Shown here: positions 58,101-64,000 of the stretch, one piece after another | How the letters are laid out: every line of letters starts with the position of its first letter | How positions within the stretch are numbered: position 1 is the first letter of the stretch | DNA from: Clostridia bacterium | GTDB taxonomy: Bacteria; Bacillota; Clostridia; Oscillospirales; CAG-272 | Assembly: GCA_017453305.1 (NCBI GenBank) | Contig: JAFTKJ010000004.1 | Span: forward strand, 1 to 64,000 | Direction: 5' to 3' | DNA: 64,000 bases | Made by a program: the position numbers and the translations under genes | Notes under the pieces: generated by a model | What the model was told of the DNA's origin: nothing | Databases searched by the model: none | The model's input: the letters and a program-made list of their open reading frames with translations, nothing else

Positions 58101-59894
58101 ATGTCAAGATTGATTGGACAGTATCCCGTCATCGGTATCAGACCGACCATTGACGGTCGCCGCGGCGTTCTGAAGGTACGCGAATCCTTAGAGGATCAAA
58201 CCATGAATATGGCAAAAAACGCTGCTCGTTTGTTTGAAGAAAATCTGCGTTATTCCGACGGTACTCCCGTCAAGGTCGTCATTGCCGATACCACCATCGG
58301 ACGCGTTGGCGAGGCGGCGGCATGCGCGGATAAATTCAAGAGAGAGGGCGTTGACATCACCCTGACCGTTACCCCTTGCTGGTGCTACGGAGCCGAAACC
58401 ATGGATATGGATCCCAACACCATCAAGGCTGTTTGGGGCTTTAACGGAACCGAGCGTCCCGGTGCGGTCTATCTTGCATCCGTGCTTGCAACACACACGC
58501 AAAAGGGACTTCCCGCGTTTGGCATCTACGGCCACGACGTGCAGGATGCAAACGACACCGAGATCCCCGCTGACGTGCGCGAAAAGCTGTTGCGCTTTGG
58601 TCGCGCGGCGGTAGCGGTTGCCACCATGAGAGGCAAATCCTATTTGCAGATCGGTTCGATCTGCATGGGCATCGGCGGCTCGATCATCAACACCGATTTC
58701 ATCGAGGATTATCTCGGCATGCGCGTCGAGTCGGTGGATGAGGTCGAGGTGATTCGCCGTATGACCGAAGGCATCTACGACAAGGCGGAGTACGAAAAAG
58801 CACTCGCGTGGACCAAAAAGAACTGCATCGAGGGCTTTGACAAGAACCCCGAGGAGCTGCAAAAGACGAGAGCGCAAAAGGATGCCGATTGGGAGTTCGT
58901 GGTCAAGATGATGGTTATCATCAAGGACCTGATGAACGGCAACCCCAACCTGCCCGCAGGCTGCGAGGAGGAGATGGTGGGACACAATGCCATTGCCGCA
59001 GGATTTCAGGGGCAAAGACAGTGGACCGACTTTTATCCCAACTGCGATTATCCCGAATCCTTGCTCAACACCTCCTTTGACTGGAACGGCGCGCGCGAGC
59101 CGTATATTCTTGCAACCGAGAACGACGTGCTCAACGGTCTTGGCATGCTGTTTATGAAGCTTTTGACCAACCGCGCGCAAATGTTTGCCGACGTCCGCAC
59201 CTATTGGAGCGGAGATGCCGTCAAGAGAGTGACGGGATATGAGATCGAGGGCAACGCAAAGGCAGCAGACGGCTTTATCCACCTGATCAACTCGGGCGCG
59301 TGCTGTCTGGATGCCAACGGTGAAGCCAAGGATGAAAACGGGAACGGCGTCATCAAGCCGTGGTACGAGGTGACCGAGGCGGATCAAAAGGCGATCCTTG
59401 AAAACTCCACCTGGAACTATGCCGACCTCGGCTACTTCCGTGGCGGCGGATATTCCTCGCGCTTTGTCACCAAGGCAGAAATGCCTATGACCATGATCCG
59501 ACTCAACCTTGTAAAGGGACTTGGTCCCGTGGTGCAAATTGCCGAGGGATGGTCGGTCAACCTGCCCGATGAGGTCACCGATACGCTTTGGAAGCGCACC
59601 GACTACACCTGGCCCTGCACGTGGTTCGCACCGCGCATTACGGGCAAGGGCGCGTTCAAGAGTGCCTACGACGTCATGAACCAGTGGGGCGCAAACCACG
59701 GCGCGATTTCCTACGGTCACATCGGTGCCGATATCATCACGCTTTGCTCCATGCTCCGCATTCCCGTTTGCATGCACAACGTGGAGGAGGAAAAGATCTT
59801 CCGTCCCTCCGCTTGGAACGCGTTCGGTCAGGATCCTGAGGGCGCGGACTATCGCGCTTGCGCAAACTTTGGAGCGCTTTACAAAAAGCTTTGA
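58101..59894 (+). CDS. fucI: L-fucose isomerase
   Basis: 597 aa, the usual length. It converts L-fucose to L-fuculose, the first step of fucose breakdown. Landmarks: [23 protein letters not shown] at the start, [17 protein letters not shown] near residue 93, AWGFNG-like [15 protein letters not shown] near 115, [14 protein letters not shown] near 145, and [30 protein letters not shown] near 180. AAAAAGGAG precedes the ATG. fucK and fucA are not in the window, so the pathway must continue elsewhere. Confidence 0.96.
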   Translation: MSRLIGQYPVIGIRPTIDGRRGVLKVRESLEDQTMNMAKNAARLFEENLRYSDGTPVKVVIADTTIGRVGEAAACADKFKREGVDITLTVTPCWCYGAETMDMDPNTIKAVWGFNGTERPGAVYLASVLATHTQKGLPAFGIYGHDVQDANDTEIPADVREKLLRFGRAAVAVATMRGKSYLQIGSICMGIGGSIINTDFIEDYLGMRVESVDEVEVIRRMTEGIYDKAEYEKALAWTKKNCIEGFDKNPEELQKTRAQKDADWEFVVKMMVIIKDLMNGNPNLPAGCEEEMVGHNAIAAGFQGQRQWTDFYPNCDYPESLLNTSFDWNGAREPYILATENDVLNGLGMLFMKLLTNRAQMFADVRTYWSGDAVKRVTGYEIEGNAKAADGFIHLINSGACCLDANGEAKDENGNGVIKPWYEVTEADQKAILENSTWNYADLGYFRGGGYSSRFVTKAEMPMTMIRLNLVKGLGPVVQIAEGWSVNLPDEVTDTLWKRTDYTWPCTWFAPRITGKGAFKSAYDVMNQWGANHGAISYGHIGADIITLCSMLRIPVCMHNVEEEKIFRPSAWNAFGQDPEGADYRACANFGALYKKL

Positions 59895-59913
59895 TCTAAA
59901 AATCGAATAACCC

Positions 59914-59942
59914 TTGCAAAATCTCCGCTTTTCGTGTATAAT
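59914..59942 (+). promoter_or_regulatory. Sigma-A promoter for rnhA
   Basis: TTGCAA (59914-59919), 17 bases, TATAAT (59937-59942), 36 bases before the start. Confidence 0.85.
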
Positions 59943-59977
59943 AGTCACAGATACACAGAAAGGCGGAGAGTTTTGTT

Positions 59978-60427
59978 ATGAAGCACGTGGAAATATACAC
60001 CGACGGTGCCTGCAGGGGCAACCCCGGGCGCGGCGGATGGGGCGCGGTGCTGGTCTACCAAGGGGTGGAGCGAGAGTTGTCGGGAGGAGACCCCATGACC
60101 ACCAACAACCGCATGGAGCTGACGGCGGCAATCGAGGCGCTGTCTGCCCTCAAGGAGCCCTGCCGTGTGACCTTGACCTCCGACTCCAAATATCTGGTGG
60201 ACGCTATCACGCAGGGCTGGGCAAGATCCTGGCGCGCAAAGGGCTGGAAAAAGGCAGACCGTTCCCCCGCGCTCAACCCCGATTTGTGGGGGCGTTTGCT
60301 GGAGCTTTTGGAGACACACGACGTGGAGCTGATTTGGGTCAAAGGGCACGACGGACACCCGTACAACGAGCGCTGTGACCGTCTGGCAACCGCATTTGCC
60401 GACAGCTTTTTGGTAGACGGTACTTGA
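59978..60427 (+). CDS. rnhA: Ribonuclease HI
   Basis: 149 aa. It cuts RNA in RNA-DNA hybrids using Mg ions. Catalytic residues are visible as D9 in [12 protein letters not shown], Glu in [12 protein letters not shown] near 49, Asp in [11 protein letters not shown] near 70 and the last Asp in CDRLATAFA near 138. The basic helix HI-type loop [11 protein letters not shown] is also present near 88. Length is standard. The TGA stop overlaps the -35 box of the next promoter. Confidence 0.96.
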   Translation: MKHVEIYTDGACRGNPGRGGWGAVLVYQGVERELSGGDPMTTNNRMELTAAIEALSALKEPCRVTLTSDSKYLVDAITQGWARSWRAKGWKKADRSPALNPDLWGRLLELLETHDVELIWVKGHDGHPYNERCDRLATAFADSFLVDGT

Positions 60428-60452
60428 CAATGCATTACTTGAGTGATATAAT
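60424..60452 (+). promoter_or_regulatory. Promoter overlapping the rnhA stop codon
   Basis: TTGACA (60424-60429), 17 bases, TATAAT (60447-60452). The -35 box covers the rnhA TGA (60425-60427). Confidence 0.88.
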
Positions 60453-60485
60453 AAACTTATCAATCAATTTCAGGAGGATCCTTTG

Positions 60486-61343
60486 ATGACACAAAACAAT
60501 TTCAATCCTGCAGCGCAAAGCCTTGCAAAAGCCGAGGCAATGCACAAAAATGCGCGCATTTCACTTTTAACGGTGGTCATTTGCTCTTTGATCAACGTCA
60601 TTTTTATCTGCTCTTTTGATCGCTACTTTTTGTTTTCTTCCTACCTGTCACAAAGTTTGAGTGTGATAGGAACGGCGTTGTACGTCGAAACCGAAATGAT
60701 CGTGTTTTACATCGTATTTGCCGTCATGGCAGTCATTTCCGCGCTTCCGTATCTGGTGTGCTGGATCTTTTCCAAAAAGTATCACGCCCCCATGGTCATT
60801 GCGCTGGTGCTCTTTTCGTTGGATACGCTGTTGATGCTGGTTGACCTCATTCTGTTTTTGGATTTGAGCATGATCATCGATATCGTATTCCACGGCTGGG
60901 TGATCTACTCCTTGGCTACGGGAGTCAAGTTTGGAAAGCAGCGCAAGGCGCTGGCAGAGGAGGTAGCCGCCATGAACGCCGCGCAAGCGCAAGCAGATGC
61001 AGAAGCCGCAAGCGGCGACGTTGTATTGGAGGATTCTCCCGAGGCGCAGGAAACACGCGTGTTGAGCTTTACGCGCAACAAGAGCTTTTACGGGAGCGCG
61101 GTAGCGTTTTCCATTTACGTTGACAATCAGGTGGTGGCAACCATTCGCAACGGCGAAACGGTGAGCGTTACGGTTAACGGGCTTGCGCATCAGCTGGCAG
61201 TCAATACTCCGGGAGGTGCGTTCAGCAACGTAATTGAGCTTCCCGCAGGAAGTGAGGGCAAGAGCTACCTCATCAGCGGCAAGCTTATGTCAATGGCACA
61301 AAACCTCAAGCTTGAGGAGATCGTTGCGGAGCAACCGTTCTGA
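60486..61343 (+). CDS. Membrane protein with C-terminal beta domain
   Basis: 285 aa. Four hydrophobic segments lie at about residues 25-45, 68-98, 103-118 and 122-142. They are followed by an Ala/Glu-rich linker (GQ, then ALAEEVAAMNAAQAQADAEA) and a beta-rich C-terminal domain (about 195-275: FYGSAVAFSIYVDNQVVATI, then RNGETVSVTVNG). The last part resembles DUF2846-like or PEGA-like surface modules, but I cannot name the family. AGGAGG lies eight bases before ATG 60486. It has its own promoter and terminator. Confidence 0.65.
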   Translation: MTQNNFNPAAQSLAKAEAMHKNARISLLTVVICSLINVIFICSFDRYFLFSSYLSQSLSVIGTALYVETEMIVFYIVFAVMAVISALPYLVCWIFSKKYHAPMVIALVLFSLDTLLMLVDLILFLDLSMIIDIVFHGWVIYSLATGVKFGKQRKALAEEVAAMNAAQAQADAEAASGDVVLEDSPEAQETRVLSFTRNKSFYGSAVAFSIYVDNQVVATIRNGETVSVTVNGLAHQLAVNTPGGAFSNVIELPAGSEGKSYLISGKLMSMAQNLKLEEIVAEQPF

Positions 61344-61354
61344 TCTATCAAAAT

Positions 61355-61398
61355 AAAGGCTGAATGAAAGCGTGTTGGCGTTTCATTCAGCCTTTTTG
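61355..61398 (+). terminator. Terminator after the 60486 gene
   Basis: AAAGGCTGAATGAAA (61355-61369) pairs perfectly with TTTCATTCAGCCTTT (61381-61395), then TTG. It can also serve the minus-strand gene beyond. Confidence 0.88.
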
Positions 61399-61399
61399 T

Positions 61400-62161
61400 T
61401 TATTTTGTAGCAGAAAAGCTTTTCGCCGCGGCGGTAAGGGAATAGTTTTTGGAGCCGATGGCAATGCTTTCCCATTGCGCCGGGGTGCCCGTATAATAGA
61501 TCTGTGTCAGGTACGTGCAGTTGTAAAAAGCCATTTCCATGATCTCGGTGGTCACCACGCTGATGGTCACCGCGTTCCCTGCACGCATGGGAGGGTAGAG
61601 CAGGAGCGCACGCCCGTCCGAGGTGTATAAAATACCGTCCACGTCGCAAAATTCCTCGTTCTCCTCGCTGACCGAAATATACACAAGATTTTGGCAGTTG
61701 GAAAACGCAAGCGAGCCGATCGACTCCACCGAGGCAGGGATCTGAATGGCGTTGATCTGTCGGCATCCGTACAGTGCACGCGCCGAGATCGAGGTGACGC
61801 GCTCTCCGTTCGGGGCATATTCGGGAATGACCACGCAGGCGTCGGTGCACGTGCCGATCCCTGTCAACGTGCAGGAACCGTCGCCGTTCGAGGCAAAGGC
61901 AAGCCCGTTGCCAAGCTCCACCTCGGGCTCGTCCACCACGGGGGGAGGGGCTGTTGTGAGTATGTCGGGATACGTCGTGCTCTCAAGGGTATCCGTGGGT
62001 GGTGGGAGCGCGATGGGGGCGCTTGTATCCTCCACGCGCGGCGGCTGTGTGCTTTCTTCGCGCAAAAACGAGATGCAAAGCAGAGCAATGGTGAGTGAGA
62101 GTGCCACTGCAAACACAATGGCGAGTAACATGATCAAAGCTTGTGTCATAGGCGATTTCAT
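61400..62161 (-). CDS. Surface protein with BspA-type leucine-rich repeats
   Basis: 253 aa. An N-terminal membrane anchor (about 8-32) is followed by a Thr/Pro-rich stalk (about 35-75) and a beta-rich ectodomain carrying BspA/LRR_5 repeats: VTSISARALYGCRQINAIQIPASVESIGSLAFSNC, then ITTEIMEMAFYNCTYLTQIYY. Each has the I..AF..C..L...I.IP register. Such proteins often mediate adhesion or bind other cells. AAAGGA precedes the ATG. There is no lipobox cysteine or LPXTG motif. Confidence 0.82.
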   Translation of the reverse strand: MKSPMTQALIMLLAIVFAVALSLTIALLCISFLREESTQPPRVEDTSAPIALPPPTDTLESTTYPDILTTAPPPVVDEPEVELGNGLAFASNGDGSCTLTGIGTCTDACVVIPEYAPNGERVTSISARALYGCRQINAIQIPASVESIGSLAFSNCQNLVYISVSEENEEFCDVDGILYTSDGRALLLYPPMRAGNAVTISVVTTEIMEMAFYNCTYLTQIYYTGTPAQWESIAIGSKNYSLTAAAKSFSATK

Positions 62162-62201
62162 GCATACGTCCTTTCTGTTGTTTTATAATTCCTTTAAAAT
62201 G

Positions 62202-62230
62202 ATTATGACACATTTTTGAAAGTAAGTCAA
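62202..62230 (-). promoter_or_regulatory. Promoter for the BspA-type gene
   Basis: On the minus strand TTGACT (62225-62230), 17 bases, CATAAT (62202-62207), about 40 bases before the start. Confidence 0.8.
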
Positions 62231-62367
62231 GAAAAACCGTGATACAGAAAGGGACACAAACGGACGGGCAAAGACAAAAAAACAGCCCCCCTCCATCGCA
62301 CCGTGCCGCAAAAGCGCACTTTTTGAGCATTCTTGCGAACAATTTTTGCAAACCATTCGCGCATTCC

Positions 62368-62396
62368 TTGACAAAACGGAAAATTTTTTGTATAAT
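62368..62396 (+). promoter_or_regulatory. Promoter for the DUF3592-like gene
   Basis: TTGACA (62368-62373), 17 bases, TATAAT (62391-62396), 32 bases before the start. Confidence 0.9.
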
Positions 62397-62427
62397 AAAG
62401 ATACAAAACTAACAGGGGGAGAATGGC

Positions 62428-62949
62428 ATGTACGAGGAGATCATTCGGGAATTGATGAAATGGGATATCGTGATCATGGTGTTTTGGGTACTCCTGTTTT
62501 TGATTCTCCCAACCTCAATTTATACGTACGTTTCGCACAAGGAAAAGAAAAAGAAGCGCAAAAAGAAGAAAAAATGGAACTCCTTTCAGGAGAGCGACGA
62601 GCAAAAGGCTCTTGCGGGAGTAATCTTTGGCATTCTCATTTTTTGCGTCACTTTTGCAATGGGACTATATGACTATCTTTCGCTACGTGAGGATATGGTG
62701 ACCGAGAATTACGTTACCTATACGGGTGTGTTCGAGTGCTATGAGAGCGGCAGAAGCTCCTCGCGGCAAGAGTACGTAAGCTGGACGGATCCGCAAGGAA
62801 ATAGGATGAAAATCAGATATTCGCATCATATCGACAGCTTTCATGCAAACGAGCAGTCGTTGGAGAGTGGAAATTACACGGGAACGATCGTGTATTCCCC
62901 GACGGGTGAACGTCTGCTTTGGTGGGATGCCGTGCCGGTTGAGAAATAA
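62428..62949 (+). CDS. Membrane protein, DUF3592-like
   Basis: 173 aa. Two membrane segments (about residues 11-33 and 67-90) flank a very basic loop (KEKKKKRKKKKK). A soluble beta region (about 95-170: NYVTYTGVFECYESGR, then KIRYSHH and YTGTIVYSPTGERLLW) follows. The layout parallels the gene at 13988, suggesting they belong to one family. GGGGGAG precedes the ATG. dusB begins 33 bases after the stop and may share the transcript. Confidence 0.65.
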   Translation: MYEEIIRELMKWDIVIMVFWVLLFLILPTSIYTYVSHKEKKKKRKKKKKWNSFQESDEQKALAGVIFGILIFCVTFAMGLYDYLSLREDMVTENYVTYTGVFECYESGRSSSRQEYVSWTDPQGNRMKIRYSHHIDSFHANEQSLESGNYTGTIVYSPTGERLLWWDAVPVEK

Positions 62950-62981
62950 CGCATTACATATATCAAAAAGCGGAGAATACT

Positions 62982-64000
62982 ATGAAAATTGCTGACATTG
63001 AAATCAAAAACGGAATATGTCTTGCTCCCTTGGCGGGGGTGAGCGACCGTACCTTTCGCGCCATGGCGCGGCGGTTCGGTGCGGAGTACACCGTGAGTGA
63101 AATGGTGTCGGCAAAGGCGCTGTGCTACGAGCAGCTTTGTAAGCGTCCCGTCACCGCCGAGCGTACAAAGACTGCTCCCTTGGCGGCGGTGCGGCGCGAG
63201 GAGCTACCCATGGCGGTACAGCTCTTTGGTGCCGAGCCCGAGTTCGTGGCGCGCGCGGCAACGCTGTTGGAAAGCAACGAATATCGCGGTACACTCAGCG
63301 AGGTGCCGCCATCGGTCATTGACATCAACATGGGCTGTCCCATGGCAAAAATCGTCGGAAACGGTGAGGGGAGCGCCCTGATGAAGGATCCCGTCCTTGC
63401 CGCATCCGTCGTGCGTGAAACGGTCAAGGCGGTGAAGATCCCCGTCACGGTCAAGATCCGTGCAGGCTGGGATCGGGATAGCATCAACGCGCCCGAGCTT
63501 GCCAAGCGACTTGCCGATGCGGGTGCTTCGATGATCTGCGTGCACGGTCGCACGCGCGAGCAGATGTATACGGGCAAAGCCGATTGGAGCATCATTCGCG
63601 CCGTCAAGCAAGCGGTGGAGATTCCCGTGGTGGGAAACGGCGACATCTTTTGTGCCGACGATGCGCGGCGCATGTACGAGGAAACGGGATGCGACGGCAT
63701 TATGGTTGCACGCGGTGCGCAGGGCAACCCGTGGATCTTTGCCGAATTGCAGGCAGCCGCCGAGGGAAGGGAATACACCCCTCCCACCGCCGAGGAGCGC
63801 TTTGCCGTTGCATTGGAGCACGCGCACGGCTTGGTAGAGGATAAGGGCGAGCGTGTGGGCATTGCCGAGTGCCGCAAGCATCTTTCGTGGTATCTTCACG
63901 GTATGCGAGGTGCCGCCGCGGCGCGAAACGCGATCATGCAGGCATCAAGCATGCAAGAGATCGAGCAGATCGTCAAGGATTTGCGAGACGGCGCTCATTT
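62982..64000 (+). CDS. dusB: tRNA-dihydrouridine synthase DusB (truncated by the window end)
   Basis: At least 339 residues, still open at base 64000. Dus enzymes reduce uridine to dihydrouridine in tRNA D-loops using FMN and NADPH. Landmarks: NGICLAPLAGVSDRTFR (residues 9-25), the family IDINMGCPMAKIV near 111 with the catalytic Cys, KIRAGWD near 162, ICVHGRTREQMYTGKADWS near 186 and VGNGDIF near 217. The DusB group fits best. The ATG at 62982 has CGGAGAA upstream. Given the usual length of about 320-350 residues, little is missing. Confidence 0.93.
   Translation, partial: MKIADIEIKNGICLAPLAGVSDRTFRAMARRFGAEYTVSEMVSAKALCYEQLCKRPVTAERTKTAPLAAVRREELPMAVQLFGAEPEFVARAATLLESNEYRGTLSEVPPSVIDINMGCPMAKIVGNGEGSALMKDPVLAASVVRETVKAVKIPVTVKIRAGWDRDSINAPELAKRLADAGASMICVHGRTREQMYTGKADWSIIRAVKQAVEIPVVGNGDIFCADDARRMYEETGCDGIMVARGAQGNPWIFAELQAAAEGREYTPPTAEERFAVALEHAHGLVEDKGERVGIAECRKHLSWYLHGMRGAAAARNAIMQASSMQEIEQIVKDLRDGAH

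Overview
The window looks like a chromosomal segment of an uncultured Clostridia (Bacillota) species, most likely from an animal gut. The evidence is a low-GC-Gram-positive division cluster (yggS, sepF, yggT, ylmH), an S-box (SAM-I) riboswitch ahead of metK, a class I lysyl-tRNA synthetase, recD2/recG-type helicases, sigma-A promoters with 17-base spacers, and many glycosidases for mucin-type or plant glycans interleaved with housekeeping genes. No phage, insertion sequence, CRISPR array, integrase or recognisable defence island was seen.

Layout. 1-0.6 kb: an array of tiny hairpins, tRNA-Gln (minus) and the miaA promoter. 0.6-5.3 kb: miaA, an HlyD-like protein, yggS, sepF, yggT and ylmH as one plus-strand operon. 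5.3-8.5 kb (minus): a ThyX-like protein, an AraC regulator and an ADP-ribosylglycohydrolase. 8.6-11.5 kb: a CPA2-type antiporter converging on a glycosidase-like gene. 11.7-16.4 kb: pgk-tpi, a small membrane protein, riboswitch-metK and a DUF3795 protein. 16.4-19.1 kb (minus): a GH123-like gene and an orphan eutH. 19.2-25.6 kb: recD2-comF, mreB interrupted by one in-frame stop, pepD and a ygjV-like gene. 25.8-31.6 kb: HAD phosphatase, tldD-pmbA, DUF1576 membrane protein, NodB deacetylase. 31.7-35.2 kb: two tandem solute-binding lipoproteins without permease genes. 35.2-43.9 kb: DUF378 (minus), recG, GH2 beta-galactosidase, rodA/ftsW and GH43. 44.1-51.8 kb (minus): lysK, GH43, GH20-like, dut, FAD oxidoreductase, DUF2079. 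52.1-59.9 kb: sugar isomerase/epimerase-like, tetR facing a metal P-type ATPase, then a GH20-like/GH29/fucose isomerase run. 60-64 kb: rnhA, membrane proteins, a BspA-type surface protein and dusB running off the end.

How it fits together. The fucose run (GH20-like, GH29 alpha-fucosidase, fucI) reads as a small glycan-trimming module whose released fucose is isomerised. GH2, the two GH43 and the GH123-like enzyme would handle other glycan ends. The two lipoproteins could bind the products, but no ABC permease is visible here. The rest is core metabolism, translation, envelope and DNA repair.

The points most worth a second look are the mini-hairpin array at the left edge, the nonsense codon in mreB, the ThyX-fold protein lacking the ThyX signature, the duplicated lipoprotein pair with a translationally coupled 25-codon upstream ORF, the class I LysRS with an appended tRNA-binding domain, and a possible small structured RNA near 44.0 kb. 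I did not find anything I would claim outright as a new system.
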